The notes under the pieces are model-generated. The model was not told where the DNA came from, made no database searches, and worked only from the letters and a program-made list of their open reading frames with translations. DNA of 56,439 nt, taken from positions 1-56,439 of the IMG/VR virus record IMGVR_UViG_3300034374_008412. The stretch is one strand, 5' to 3'. Of this stretch, positions 14,480 to 23,423 are shown in pieces; the first letter of the stretch is position 1, and each line of letters starts with the position of its first letter. A program made the position numbers and the translations under genes. The DNA is from a virus.

Positions 14480-15223
14480 TTATTTATTTTTACCTTTTAA
14501 ATATAATCCATAGCCTAACAAACCTAAACCACCTATTAAACCACTTAAAAATATTGTTCTTTTAAAATATAGTTTATTTTGTGTCCACTTATCAAATAAG
14601 GTATATGTGAAGTATTTATTTCTATAAATACCTTCCTGCTTCTCCACTAATTGCATAAACTCTTTAAAACAATAATAGTTTTGAAAAACTTGGCATCCTG
14701 CTGAATAATCTCCAATAAATTCTGTATTACCATTTCCATCGTCTGCTCCGTAATTCTTTGCTTTATGAATGTTTATACCAAACATACCACAATCTTTATC
14801 TTTTAAGTTGAATGATAAAGTTGCGTTCCTATCGTAATCACGATAAACACAAATAGGTTTAGCTTGAGTTAATGCTCTATATTTTCCTTTGTGAGAACCT
14901 ATTTTCCAAGTATCTATATATTGACCCGAAGGCAAAATTGCAGTTGCCGACCTTCCTTGATAACTACCTATACCACCCCTTGTTAAGTATTTAGTAGAAG
15001 GGTCGGTTGTAATTGCATACTTTCTTCCTTCCCAATTATTTTTATCATCCTTCCAAAATACATAAAGTGTATCATCAAACTTTTTGGGATTAGTATTCTT
15101 ATTCCTTACCCCGACTATATTTAGTTGATAAGGTTTTTTATAAATAATATACTTTTTAGACTTCATTAGTCCTAATAAGTATCTTATCTGTACTATACCT
15201 AAATTTTCAGCATTACAACTCAT
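14480..15223 (-). CDS. L,D-transpeptidase-like cell-wall protein with C-terminal membrane anchor
   Basis: This 247-residue protein has a YkuD-like signature: H153 in GINIHKA followed by S174-A-G-C177 in YSAGCQVF, the spacing and residues of the His/Cys active site. The preceding part (WKIGSHKGKYRAL) is beta-rich. A membrane span near 222-243 tethers the enzyme. Family enzymes form or break cross-links in peptidoglycan. With the muramidase at 15336 and DUF5675 protein at 15935 it makes a cell-wall module. Similar phage proteins are often left as hypothetical; the active-site assignment is mine. Confidence 0.7.
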   Translation of the reverse strand: MSCNAENLGIVQIRYLLGLMKSKKYIIYKKPYQLNIVGVRNKNTNPKKFDDTLYVFWKDDKNNWEGRKYAITTDPSTKYLTRGGIGSYQGRSATAILPSGQYIDTWKIGSHKGKYRALTQAKPICVYRDYDRNATLSFNLKDKDCGMFGINIHKAKNYGADDGNGNTEFIGDYSAGCQVFQNYYCFKEFMQLVEKQEGIYRNKYFTYTLFDKWTQNKLYFKRTIFLSGLIGGLGLLGYGLYLKGKNK

Positions 15224-15339
15224 TTTGCTTTCCCCCTTTCAAATTTACTTGCTCTACCCTTTCTAACTAAAAAATAAAGCAAAGATGTTCCTACTAATAA
15301 ACCTACACCACCAATAATATATTTATCTGACTTCTTCAT
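15220..15339 (-). CDS. Small single-span membrane protein (39 aa)
   Basis: ATG 15339 opens 39 codons ending TGA at 15220, overlapping the next gene start by 4 nt and the muramidase stop by 4 nt. The product is one hydrophobic span (IIGGVGLLVGTSLLYFLV) with a basic tail (RKGRASKFERGKAK). The tight overlaps support it being real. Confidence 0.65.
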   Translation of the reverse strand: MKKSDKYIIGGVGLLVGTSLLYFLVRKGRASKFERGKAK

Positions 15340-15935
15340 TTTTTTACACCCTTATAAATAAAATAACCCATCGAACCTAAAACAATTACTCCTAAAGCTA
15401 AAAACATAGCCTTTTTAGAAGTAAAACCACCTGCATACTTTATGTCCTCTAACCTACGCATCCAACCTTCTCTAAAAGCAGGATTACCACTTGCATATCT
15501 ATCAGCACGTTCTTTATAAATATCATCAAATAAAGTCTTTTGATTAGCCTTATTAATAACCTTTGCATCGAAGTTTGTAAAAGATATGTTTTGCTTTGAC
15601 AAAGCCTTTTTAACCATTGATTTAGTTCCATACAACCCGTGATTAACAGAAGCATCATATATTATCAATGCAACAGATTGATTTTTTAGTTTATCTCCAT
15701 CAATCTTATCCCAATAGTTCTGTTTATATATCATAGATGCAGTTTTAGGAGAAAGGTTTTTCATATCCGAAATAGTTATAGGTCTGCCTAAATATGCTTT
15801 AAGTATTGGAGCAGAAATACCATAGTTTGTTCCTATCAGTTTACCATCTACCCAATTACCATTATCTTTAGGATTATTTGTATAACCCCCTTCCGACTTA
15901 CCTACCTTTTTATGTGCATCTACAAAACTTGCCAT
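15336..15935 (-). CDS. GH108-type N-acetylmuramidase with C-terminal membrane anchor
   Basis: A 199-residue lysozyme-like protein. The N-terminal catalytic motif is EGGYTNNPKD (15-24) with E15 as the general acid, then TNYGIS (37-42), both typical of glycoside hydrolase family 108. DASVNHG follows near 94-100, and the C-terminal helix pair completes the domain. Unlike usual members it ends in a membrane span (about 175-196, AMFLALGVIVLGSMGYFIY), so the enzyme is tethered. It cleaves peptidoglycan glycan strands, either for lysis or, if in the virion membrane, for entry. Confidence 0.9.
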   Translation of the reverse strand: MASFVDAHKKVGKSEGGYTNNPKDNGNWVDGKLIGTNYGISAPILKAYLGRPITISDMKNLSPKTASMIYKQNYWDKIDGDKLKNQSVALIIYDASVNHGLYGTKSMVKKALSKQNISFTNFDAKVINKANQKTLFDDIYKERADRYASGNPAFREGWMRRLEDIKYAGGFTSKKAMFLALGVIVLGSMGYFIYKGVKK

Positions 15936-16420
15936 TATCCTTTATTTATATCTTTTACTTCTAATTCTATATATCCTTCACTACTTTTTTCAATAGCATC
16001 AACTAAAATAGGATAAAGGTCTTTATAAGCATCTCCACTTCTACTTCCCCTTGCACTTTTAAAGTCAATACTATAATTCGGAAGTAAGCATCCTGCCGTA
16101 GCATCATCTGAATTTCCTAAATGGATTAGTATATATTGAAATCTTTTACCATCATTCTCTAACACCCAATTAGGCTTATTATAAACACAAAGCATACCTT
16201 TATGAAAATCATACTTTTCAGAATATCTATTGTGAAAACCACCTTCTTTTCTTAATGAAACTTTATAAGTTCCTTCGGGTATTCGGGTTTCACTTGCAAC
16301 CTTTTCCCCACTTGGTCTGTCTTGGTCTTCAATGCAACCACAAAAAGCAACACCATCAATAAGAAAAACACCTATTGTAGTATCGCCATCATCTTTTAGT
16401 CTTAATAATTCAAACTTCAT
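15935..16420 (-). CDS. DUF5675-family protein
   Basis: I start at ATG 16420, 1 nt after the stop of the upstream gene; the longer frame would lie over that gene. The 161-residue protein matches the DUF5675 pattern: LLRLKDDGDTTIGVFLIDG, ED..RP with RIPEGTYKVSLR, an HIGNSDDATAGCLLP-type segment with conserved His, Asp and Cys, and a C-terminal strand. The family is frequent in phages and near cell-wall enzymes, and its exact chemistry is not settled to my knowledge. Location next to the GH108 gene supports a cell-wall or entry function. Confidence 0.8.
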   Translation of the reverse strand: MKFELLRLKDDGDTTIGVFLIDGVAFCGCIEDQDRPSGEKVASETRIPEGTYKVSLRKEGGFHNRYSEKYDFHKGMLCVYNKPNWVLENDGKRFQYILIHLGNSDDATAGCLLPNYSIDFKSARGSRSGDAYKDLYPILVDAIEKSSEGYIELEVKDINKG

Positions 16421-16421
16421 A

Positions 16422-16736
16422 CTATTTCTTATTTGCGAGTTCTTTGTTAAGGTATTCAAGCATATATTCGACTGCTTCTCTTTCTTCTGCATCAATGTTA
16501 TTGTCTGCAAGAAGTTGTTTATTAGCCGATATAGTTGTTTTAAGTTCATCTAAACTCATATTTTTTACATCATCAATAAACCTTTTAGGAAGGTTAGATT
16601 CAAAAGTTTGCTCAACCTTATTTGGTTCATTTTTCTTTTTTGGTTTGTTCTTTTTTGGTTTGTTAAAGTAAAATAATGCAAAAGCTATTGTCAATAACCC
16701 TACACCAATAATTACTCTATTGTTTCTCTGCTCCAT
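16422..16736 (-). CDS. Single-span membrane protein
   Basis: A 104-residue protein with an N-terminal span (VIIGVGLLTIAFALFYF), a very basic linker (NKPKKNKPKKKNEPNK) and a helical acidic C-terminal domain. The basic linker next to the span places the domain on the inner side. Unknown; same plan as several putative virion membrane proteins. Confidence 0.75.
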   Translation of the reverse strand: MEQRNNRVIIGVGLLTIAFALFYFNKPKKNKPKKKNEPNKVEQTFESNLPKRFIDDVKNMSLDELKTTISANKQLLADNNIDAEEREAVEYMLEYLNKELANKK

Positions 16737-17043
16737 CTTTTTTATTATTAGATTGTCTTATAAAATGATTATAATGAAAAATACAAGCCCACAAAAATAA
16801 AATTGATAAACCTATATTTAAAATTACCTCTGTTAATGGTGGTACACTCATTGTTAAAAAATTAAATAAGCTACCACAAGCTATTGTTATTAAACCTACT
16901 TTAATAGTAGTTTGCTCCCATTTTGGAAGTTTAGCCATCGTACCACTCCTACCATATACAAATACTATAAAAGCAGTAACACTTAATGCAATAACACAAT
17001 TACAAAAAGCATTTATAATTTTAATTATCTCCATTGTTTCCAT
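16717..17043 (-). CDS. Three-span membrane protein, holin-like
   Basis: A 108-residue protein with three hydrophobic segments (about 8-30, 45-62 and 72-92) and a basic tail. Size, topology and position beside the cell-wall enzymes fit a holin or holin-associated protein. It overlaps the upstream gene by 23 nt. No family name can be assigned. Confidence 0.6.
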   Translation of the reverse strand: METMEIIKIINAFCNCVIALSVTAFIVFVYGRSGTMAKLPKWEQTTIKVGLITIACGSLFNFLTMSVPPLTEVILNIGLSILFLWACIFHYNHFIRQSNNKKDGAEKQ

Positions 17044-17326
17044 TTTCTACTTTATTTAAAAATTTATTACTAATTAACTCAACACCTTTTAATCCTAAAA
17101 AACCAAGAACAAAAGCTATTGACATTTGATATTTCATATCTACTCTTGTTATATCTAATATCAAAGGAGTAATATAGTTTGCCGAAGCAACTCCCGATAT
17201 TAAACTAAAAAAAGTAGTCTTTATATTTAATGTTGCCTTCTTTCCTATAAGTAACAAAGCACCGAATAATCCTGCAACAGATATTCCGATGTTAAAACCT
17301 ATTTCCTGCAATATTTCCCTCATCAT
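17021..17326 (-). CDS. Two- to three-span membrane protein, holin-like
   Basis: A 101-residue protein with hydrophobic segments at about 12-30, 38-60 and 67-82, with a basic and polar C-terminus. It follows the spike gene at 17327 directly and overlaps the next membrane gene. A holin function is inferred from context only. Confidence 0.6.
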   Translation of the reverse strand: MMREILQEIGFNIGISVAGLFGALLLIGKKATLNIKTTFFSLISGVASANYITPLILDITRVDMKYQMSIAFVLGFLGLKGVELISNKFLNKVENGNNGDN

Positions 17327-18277
17327 TTATACGTTTTGATAATCATTTGAATAATTTATTAATACATCTGTACCATCATAATACAGAACTAAAGTAGTTA
17401 TTTCACTTGCTCCTTGTCCTATTGAAATAGTACCACTTGGTGCTTTACAATTACCACCCGATATAGTCCAAGTAGTAATATCAACGGGAGAAGATGATTT
17501 CTGTATTATCTTTATAAAATATGTTGCTCCTGCTTGTAAATTTGTAAATGTAACACTAACATTTGAAGTAGCAGAAGCTAAATCAAGTGGTTGGCTATTA
17601 CCATTATTACCATCAATAGTTACTGCGTTTGCAGTAATAGTATTTGTAGCACTTTGTGGAGAATATATATAACCACCTACTATTGAACCATTTATATCTA
17701 TTGAATTTGGTACATCATTAGTTCTACCAATAGCAGAAACTAAAAGACCTTGACATATTGTACCATTTGTTTTAATAACAATACCAACATTTTGAATTAA
17801 ATCATTTGAACCCGTAGGTTTTGTTTGAGTTAAAGTTCCCGTTTTAGAAACATATAAAACATCTCCTTCTGTTAATCCCGTAAAACCCGTTAAATTCTCA
17901 TTATAAACACCACTTACTACTCCATAGTTATCTTTTGTATCAGAAGTGTTCATTTCTTCTTTAGCAATACCAATACAAGGCATTTTTGAAGGGTCGTCTG
18001 CATCAGCTATTCCAACTAATATTCTATTAGAACCACCTATTTCTCCTTTTGAATACAATGGAGAACCTATTGGTATTGTAGCACCTTCATCGTTTCTAAC
18101 TTCAATCATATTAACTGAATTAAAGTTATTTTCCCAATTTGTACCATTGTATTTTAATACTTGTTGGGTTTCAAGAGAAGTTAAGGTAACATCTGTTAAA
18201 TCACCTAAAGAAGTTGCACCACCCGATGATGAACCACCACTTCCGAAAACTGAAAAGAATTGGTTGCTACGTTCCAT
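17327..18277 (-). CDS. Spike- or fibre-like protein with Gly/Ser anchor
   Basis: The 316-residue protein starts MERSNQFFSVFGSGGSSSGG, nearly identical to the start of the protein at 19369. A central part resembles phage fibre repeats (GDLTDVTLTSLETQQ, LKYNGTNWEN) and the DUF2190-like capsid-decorating pattern (IPIGSPLYSKGE). The C-terminal 110 residues are closely related to those of the 19369 protein (IDGNNGNSQPLDLASAT, IIQKSSSPVDI, LVLYYDGTDVLINYS), probably a trimeric beta domain that binds the host. It most likely projects from the capsid vertices. Confidence 0.75.
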   Translation of the reverse strand: MERSNQFFSVFGSGGSSSGGATSLGDLTDVTLTSLETQQVLKYNGTNWENNFNSVNMIEVRNDEGATIPIGSPLYSKGEIGGSNRILVGIADADDPSKMPCIGIAKEEMNTSDTKDNYGVVSGVYNENLTGFTGLTEGDVLYVSKTGTLTQTKPTGSNDLIQNVGIVIKTNGTICQGLLVSAIGRTNDVPNSIDINGSIVGGYIYSPQSATNTITANAVTIDGNNGNSQPLDLASATSNVSVTFTNLQAGATYFIKIIQKSSSPVDITTWTISGGNCKAPSGTISIGQGASEITTLVLYYDGTDVLINYSNDYQNV

Positions 18278-18286
18278 AATTATACT

Positions 18287-18568
18287 TTATACATCTATCG
18301 TTGTCCATTCCGTAGAATCGGGGTAGATTTCTATTAAACTATTTCTTTGTTCTTCTGTTAATCCTGCTAATGCAGGAGCAGAATGTCTTACACCTTCCAT
18401 AATAAAAGGCATAGCTACTTGTGTTCCATCTACCTTCTGTATTGTTCGAGTAGAATATTTAATAGCATTATAAGTAGGGTCATCAGCAAGTATTGATGCT
18501 TGAACTGAAGCATCGGTATCTTCCCATCCTTGCCAATCCGATATATCAAAAGGTAAATACTTAACCAT
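18287..18568 (-). CDS. Small spike-associated protein
   Basis: A 93-residue acidic protein with several Trp residues (ISDWQGWED, DSTEWTTIDV). It lies between two spike genes, with a 1-nt overlap upstream and a short gap downstream. Not recognised. It may be a chaperone or accessory of the fibres, like the small proteins that follow tail-fibre genes in tailed phages; this is inference. Confidence 0.6.
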   Translation of the reverse strand: MVKYLPFDISDWQGWEDTDASVQASILADDPTYNAIKYSTRTIQKVDGTQVAMPFIMEGVRHSAPALAGLTEEQRNSLIEIYPDSTEWTTIDV

Positions 18569-19365
18569 TATAATCCATATTTTGTATTAATATAACTATC
18601 TATTTCTGTTTTTTCGGAAGCAGATACCTTATGGTCTATTAAGATAGTTTCAGCTATCATTCCACCAAAACCTCTAAGACTTACTGAATCTCCACCACCG
18701 AAACCTAACTTACCATTTGAACTTGGAATTGCAGTTGTTCTCGTATCGGTAGAAGTACCTACTCCTGCTATTGTTTGAGTTAATGTTCCACTATCCAAAT
18801 CTTTATCCCAATATCCAATCATATAATACCAAGTATTTTTAACTATATCTAATCTTGTTAAATCAGTACCATCATCTCCTAAAAACCAATGTGATTCATC
18901 AGATGTTCTTCTTAAATATTGAGCATAACCTTCATTAGCAACTGAAGTTTCTGTATTACCAAAAATCATATGAATATCACTTGTATTATTCATATCTGTA
19001 TTCCACATAAAAACTGTTACCATAGTAACTGCATTATCTAAATCATAGACATTTGGACTTGGTAAACTTTCAGAGAATAAAAATGTTTTTTCACTCCCTA
19101 AAAATATTTCTTGCGATGTTTGAATTGCAGGTTGTCCGTTAATTTGATTATCGAACCATTCGGGTTGATTAACACCCGTTGATTGTGTAACATCTATATT
19201 TGTAGCAGACCTATCTTCAATTCTACTTACCTTATTAGAGCCATCTTTTGTTACTCTTGTAGAATCGGCATCGTACCAAGCAATTATGCCCGTTACGTTA
19301 GGTAAATCTCCACCTCCACCACTTCCCGATGAACCATTATTAATAAATTGAGGAATATGTACCAT
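18568..19365 (-). CDS. Spike protein with LamG/concanavalin-type domain
   Basis: A 265-residue protein: a Gly/Ser-rich N-terminus (QFINNGSSGSGGGGDLP) similar in character to the anchors of the neighbouring spikes, then a single jelly-roll lectin-like domain. The start of that domain (IIAWYDADSTRV), the VFMWNTD and WYYMIGYWD strands, and GGMIAETILIDHKVS near the end follow the LamG/pentraxin pattern. Such domains bind glycans, so this is probably a receptor-binding protein. Confidence 0.75.
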   Translation of the reverse strand: MVHIPQFINNGSSGSGGGGDLPNVTGIIAWYDADSTRVTKDGSNKVSRIEDRSATNIDVTQSTGVNQPEWFDNQINGQPAIQTSQEIFLGSEKTFLFSESLPSPNVYDLDNAVTMVTVFMWNTDMNNTSDIHMIFGNTETSVANEGYAQYLRRTSDESHWFLGDDGTDLTRLDIVKNTWYYMIGYWDKDLDSGTLTQTIAGVGTSTDTRTTAIPSSNGKLGFGGGDSVSLRGFGGMIAETILIDHKVSASEKTEIDSYINTKYGL

Positions 19366-19368
19366 ATT

Positions 19369-20955
19369 TTAAGAATAATTTAGTGAGAAGTTTACTAAGC
19401 AATCTGTACCATCATAATATACAACTAAAGTATCTATTGCAGATGCACCCGTAGATATAGTAGGTGCAGTTCCACTTGGGAATTTAACTACACCACCACT
19501 TATAGTGTATGTACCAATATTAACGGGAGAAGAAGACTTCTGAATAACGGGTATAAAATATGTACCCCCTGCTTTTAAGTTGGTAAATGTTAAGGTTATA
19601 TCTCCCGTAGCACTTGCTAAATCTAATCTTTGAGAATTACCATTATCCCCATCAAATGTACTTGCATTTGCCGATACCGAAATATCAGAACCTTGTGTAC
19701 TCCAAATTTGATTATCTACTTGAAGACCACCTTTAAATACGTTTAAATCATTTGCTCCTGCTTGATATATTCCGTATTTATTAGTTCCCGTTGTATGTCC
19801 ATCTAAGTAAATATGATAAGCATTGGTACAATTAGTAATAGCCATACCCAAACTTTTTAATCCGTGGTAAGTAGTAACTATTCCTGCACCACTTGGAGAA
19901 GAAATGTAAATATCACTTAAATTAGTAATTGTACCCGATATAGCAGTTAAACAACTTACACCTATTAAATTAGTATTTGTATTAGTTGAATTATTTATTA
20001 CACTAATATTAGTACCATCAGCATCTCCATTATTAATTCTTGAATATATACCATAAGCAGAACCCGTACCACCATTTTCAGAATTAATATACATTCCATA
20101 GTTTATACCATTTGCTCCTGCATTACTATTAGTAGATGAGTTTTCAACCCACATTCCAAAAGTAGCACTACTTCCACTCGTAGTTTTTGATATACCTAAT
20201 TTTATATCATCATTAGGAGTTTGACCTATTCCCGTATTACCATTTAAATAGTTTAAATTACTATTGCTATCATAAATACCATACGAATTTCCACTACTAA
20301 CACTATTTTGTATGTAAATACCTAATGAATCTCCACTACTCGTATTACTATTATTTACAAAAACTCCGTAAGCATCACTACTACTTGTATTAGTTGATTT
20401 TATATAAACCCCAATATTATCAGCACTTGATGAATCAGTTATAAATAAACCACCAACACTTTTACCACTACTTGTTGCTACTTGTGAATGAATACCTACA
20501 TATTCATTACCTAAATAAGTAATTGTGTATGGAGTATTTGCAGTTGCAAAACTTCCTGCTACATTAGAACCCGTTATTGTACCCTGCGTACTTGCTCTTA
20601 TACCTATATTATTAGTAGAAGTGTTTGAAGTTGCATTAAAAGTTCCACCAAAAATGTTAGTTCCACCACCCGTAGCTTGTGAGTTAATACCATAACCATC
20701 ATTAAAGGTATTTCTAAGCCTTAAAGTTTCTGATTTAGTAGAATTATCTATATAAACAAGAGAAGAAGAAAATGGAGCAACATTAATACCTATTGTTGTC
20801 CCATCATCTCTAATTAAAGAGTTTCCTAATGTAGTTCCATCGGGAGTCCATTTTGCTACATAATTAAGTGTACCACTACCCGATACACCACCACCACCAC
20901 CCGAAGATGAACCCCCACTTCCAAAGACTGCGAAAAATTGATTATTGCCCTGCAT
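19369..20955 (-). CDS. Large repetitive spike or fibre protein
   Basis: Start taken at ATG 20955; the longer frame begins with TTG. The 528-residue protein opens MQGNNQFFAVFGSGGSSSGGG, the same anchor as in the 17327 protein. Most of it (about 80-400) consists of short beta-strand repeats in which YGI or IGI alternates with Asn/Ser/Thr-rich turns (TNNIGIRAS, NSYGIYDSNSN), likely a triple beta-helix shaft. The last 110 residues are the shared tip domain (FDGDNGNSQRLDLAS, IQKSSSPVNIGTY, YYDGTDCLVNFS). The role is host recognition. Confidence 0.8.
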   Translation of the reverse strand: MQGNNQFFAVFGSGGSSSGGGGGVSGSGTLNYVAKWTPDGTTLGNSLIRDDGTTIGINVAPFSSSLVYIDNSTKSETLRLRNTFNDGYGINSQATGGGTNIFGGTFNATSNTSTNNIGIRASTQGTITGSNVAGSFATANTPYTITYLGNEYVGIHSQVATSSGKSVGGLFITDSSSADNIGVYIKSTNTSSSDAYGVFVNNSNTSSGDSLGIYIQNSVSSGNSYGIYDSNSNLNYLNGNTGIGQTPNDDIKLGISKTTSGSSATFGMWVENSSTNSNAGANGINYGMYINSENGGTGSAYGIYSRINNGDADGTNISVINNSTNTNTNLIGVSCLTAISGTITNLSDIYISSPSGAGIVTTYHGLKSLGMAITNCTNAYHIYLDGHTTGTNKYGIYQAGANDLNVFKGGLQVDNQIWSTQGSDISVSANASTFDGDNGNSQRLDLASATGDITLTFTNLKAGGTYFIPVIQKSSSPVNIGTYTISGGVVKFPSGTAPTISTGASAIDTLVVYYDGTDCLVNFSLNYS

Positions 20956-20989
20956 ATTTTTACCTTTAATTTTAGGCAAGACAATAAAA

Positions 20990-21142
20990 CTATTTGCCTT
21001 GCTTTTCTTTTATTCTTTTATTCCTTTGATAATTTTCGTATGCTTGATATATGTAACCCGTTAAAATTGCAGAAAAGAACAAACCCATAAAGTATCTTTG
21101 TTCCCAACTTAAATTCAATGGATTACCACTATCTTTATTCAT
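20990..21142 (-). CDS. Small single-span membrane protein (50 aa)
   Basis: ATG 21142 opens 50 codons ending TAG at 20990. The product has a polar start (MNKDSGNPLNLSWEQR), one span (YFMGLFFSAILTGYIYQ) and a basic tail (RNKRIKEKQGK). It fills the gap between the large spike gene and the 21147 gene, with a 4-nt spacing upstream. Confidence 0.6.
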   Translation of the reverse strand: MNKDSGNPLNLSWEQRYFMGLFFSAILTGYIYQAYENYQRNKRIKEKQGK

Positions 21143-21146
21143 AACA

Positions 21147-21782
21147 TTATCTATTTAATAAAAAGTCAATTATAGTTTTTGACTTCTTTTTATTTTTACC
21201 TTTTAATAATTCTGCATCTTTTTTATTTAAAGTATATTGTTTTGCAATACCACTTAAATATTCTTCCTTTTGATTACGTTCCTTATTCAGTTTAACAATT
21301 TCTTTAACCAATGCAGGATTACCCATTACAAAGTTTGTAATTTTTGTATATTCAAACTGAACATTAACAACTGCATACGGAAGTAATTGATAGCTAAACC
21401 TTGTCGTTCCATCAAATATAAACTCATCCCTTCTTTTACCTAAATTAACGTGCTTTAAAGTAGTAGATTCTTGGTTAGCATCAACTATTGGATTAAGTAC
21501 AAACACCCTATCAGTACCCCAAGCTAAATGTTTCCTAAATGTCATAGGTTGTAATAGCTGACTTATTCTTTCATTCAAAGAAAAAGTACCACTTGCGTAA
21601 GGTTGAATAGTTATTGAATTAATGCTTAAACTTTCTCCCGTTTGTGAGTTAAGCAATTCTCCATAACCTACTCCGTTTAAATCTACTACTCCACCACCAC
21701 TACCCGTTGTAAAAGTAGTAGTAAAAGTTCCCGATGCAGGACTTGGAGCAGTAGGGATGATATATGAATAAGACCACGACAT
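21147..21782 (-). CDS. Beta-rich structural protein
   Basis: A 211-residue protein whose first 150 residues are strand-rich with many Gly/Ser/Thr, including repeated ASGTF turns (PASGTFTTTF and YASGTFSLN), and whose last 50 residues are a very basic helical tail (LKGKNKKKSKTI). This resembles minor capsid or vertex proteins with a DNA- or membrane-facing tail. No family is recognised. It is a possible alternative capsid candidate to the 31845 protein. Confidence 0.6.
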   Translation of the reverse strand: MSWSYSYIIPTAPSPASGTFTTTFTTGSGGGVVDLNGVGYGELLNSQTGESLSINSITIQPYASGTFSLNERISQLLQPMTFRKHLAWGTDRVFVLNPIVDANQESTTLKHVNLGKRRDEFIFDGTTRFSYQLLPYAVVNVQFEYTKITNFVMGNPALVKEIVKLNKERNQKEEYLSGIAKQYTLNKKDAELLKGKNKKKSKTIIDFLLNR

Positions 21783-21810
21783 ATTTTATATATTTAATTT
21801 TATAAAATTT

Positions 21811-22350
21811 CTATGCTAACGTATTGAAAAGTACATTTTTAACTAATTTAGTATATGAATCAATAGGTAGTGTATAATTTATTTCAAAACCTATTTTTGC
21901 AAAAAGTACATCAATATTTCTCCTTATTTGTAATATAGGGTTTACATATACTACATTATCGGTTGGTAGAAACCCATTTACGTTAGTTACTCCATTTACA
22001 ATTTCATCAGCTACTTCTTGTAAAGTAGAATTAGCAGGGAAATTTGGACTTCCACTATCGTCTGAATATACAATCCTTTTAGTAGTAACGGCAGAAACTA
22101 ATTGAATTAAAGTTGGGTCATAGTTTCGATAAATATTATCATCAATAATACCAACAAAACCATTTGTAGTAAACCAAGGATTATCAAACGTATCTGTATC
22201 TGATGATGCAATTCGTTGTTCTTCAATACCATTAGTTGCTTGTGTTACTGCTTGAGGAACATTATCTCCACTTTGCCCTTGGTCAAACAAGTCAATAGTT
22301 ATTGTATCAGAAGTAGTATTAATTAACTTTAAACCCGTATTATTCGCCAT
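21811..22350 (-). CDS. Beta-rich structural protein
   Basis: This 179-residue protein begins with a strand-rich domain (TGLKLINTTSDTITIDLFDQG) and continues with Asn/Thr-rich loops and a hydrophobic C-terminus. It is probably a virion surface or minor capsid protein, judging from composition and position among structural genes. It has no recognised domain. It overlaps the 22340 gene by 11 nt. Confidence 0.6.
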   Translation of the reverse strand: MANNTGLKLINTTSDTITIDLFDQGQSGDNVPQAVTQATNGIEEQRIASSDTDTFDNPWFTTNGFVGIIDDNIYRNYDPTLIQLVSAVTTKRIVYSDDSGSPNFPANSTLQEVADEIVNGVTNVNGFLPTDNVVYVNPILQIRRNIDVLFAKIGFEINYTLPIDSYTKLVKNVLFNTLA

Positions 22351-22750
22351 CTTCTATAATTATTAAATCAATTAAATTTGATAAAAGACCACCATTAAGT
22401 TCAACATCTTTAAGTTTATCTATTGAAAATTTATGCCAATTTAGTTCGGGTGCATCTTCATTAATAAACTCATTCCAAATTTTTAGTTGCTCTTTTTCAG
22501 CCTTTTTATCTTTCCAAACAATCATTTGCATACCATTAATATTTTCAGTTTTTAACTGACCATTATCATCGTATGCTCCACAATTCTTTTTAATATCTTC
22601 TCTTACACCTTCTACTTCCTTCATAAAAGGTTTTACTAATCTTAAATTCTTACCAATTTGATACCAAGCAGGAGTTTCCTTACTCGCTAAATAGCTTAAT
22701 GAATCTGCTATGTTTATCAATTCTTCTTTGGTTAATTTTTGCTCTGCCAC
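22340..22750 (-). CDS. Unknown soluble protein
   Basis: A 136-residue, acidic, helical protein (EELINIADSLSYLASKET, KDKKAEKEQLKIW) without membrane segments, unusual in this region. Not recognised; possibly an assembly or scaffolding factor. It is coupled to the 21811 gene by an 11-nt overlap. Confidence 0.65.
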   Translation of the reverse strand: MAEQKLTKEELINIADSLSYLASKETPAWYQIGKNLRLVKPFMKEVEGVREDIKKNCGAYDDNGQLKTENINGMQMIVWKDKKAEKEQLKIWNEFINEDAPELNWHKFSIDKLKDVELNGGLLSNLIDLIIIEDGE

Positions 22751-22756
22751 TTTAAT

Positions 22757-22897
22757 TTAATTTTGGTTTTCTAATTCTCTTTTAATCTGCTTAATTCTAA
22801 GGACATCTAAGTATGCCCTAATAATAAAAGAGGTAGCCACACCGATTGCAACAATACCCCCAATTCCTATTACTCCTTTAAAATCTTTGTCATTCAT
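22757..22897 (-). CDS. Small single-span membrane protein (46 aa)
   Basis: ATG 22897 opens 46 codons ending TAA at 22757: short charged start (MNDKDFK), one span (GVIGIGGIVAIGVATSFII) and a charged tail. It lies 6 nt after the holin gene stop and 6 nt before the next gene, and shares the plan of the many other small membrane proteins in this block. Confidence 0.6.
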   Translation of the reverse strand: MNDKDFKGVIGIGGIVAIGVATSFIIRAYLDVLRIKQIKRELENQN

Positions 22898-22903
22898 AAT
22901 TCG

Positions 22904-23413
22904 CTATTTTTTCATATCAAAATATTTTGACATTAATTGATTTATCTTTTTAAATACTCTACTACTTTCTTGAAAACCTAAACGACTTAAATTTTCAAAA
23001 ACACTTACAATTAGTTGTATAGAAATTAAATGAAGTATAGTCCAATAAATAAAATCGTATATCACACCAACTTTATCTTGTATGAATGATAACTTCATAG
23101 TGTTTACAATAGCTATCATACAAGTATATATGATAACCTTTGCTACAAACCTACCTAATCTTTTGCTCTGTATCTTTTTACCTTCCTTTATAGAAGCATA
23201 AACACCCGTTACGAACTCTATTCCTAACAACAATAAAAAAGCTAAATAAACCATTAATTCTATCCCTAATATTTTATCTACTAAAGCACTTAATGTTCCA
23301 AAAGTAAACGACATACCAAGCATAGGCTTATAGTTTTTGTAATGTAATGTAGATTGAAATAAATCTTCCATTGATACAAACCCCCAATCTTTTATGTATT
23401 CATTAGCTTTCAT
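22904..23413 (-). CDS. Phage holin (TcdE / Phage_holin_4 type)
   Basis: A 169-residue protein with three to four spans. The central segment MVYLAFLLLLGIEFVTGVYASIKEGKKIQSKRLG contains the hallmark of this holin family, a span ending in a Gly-Val-Tyr-Ala turn followed by a basic SKR/GR loop. The fourth span is around HLISIQLIVSVFENL. Holins of this family are frequent in Bacteroidota phages; they open the inner membrane so that cell-wall enzymes reach their target. Confidence 0.8.
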   Translation of the reverse strand: MKANEYIKDWGFVSMEDLFQSTLHYKNYKPMLGMSFTFGTLSALVDKILGIELMVYLAFLLLLGIEFVTGVYASIKEGKKIQSKRLGRFVAKVIIYTCMIAIVNTMKLSFIQDKVGVIYDFIYWTILHLISIQLIVSVFENLSRLGFQESSRVFKKINQLMSKYFDMKK

Positions 23414-23423
23414 AAACTAAATT

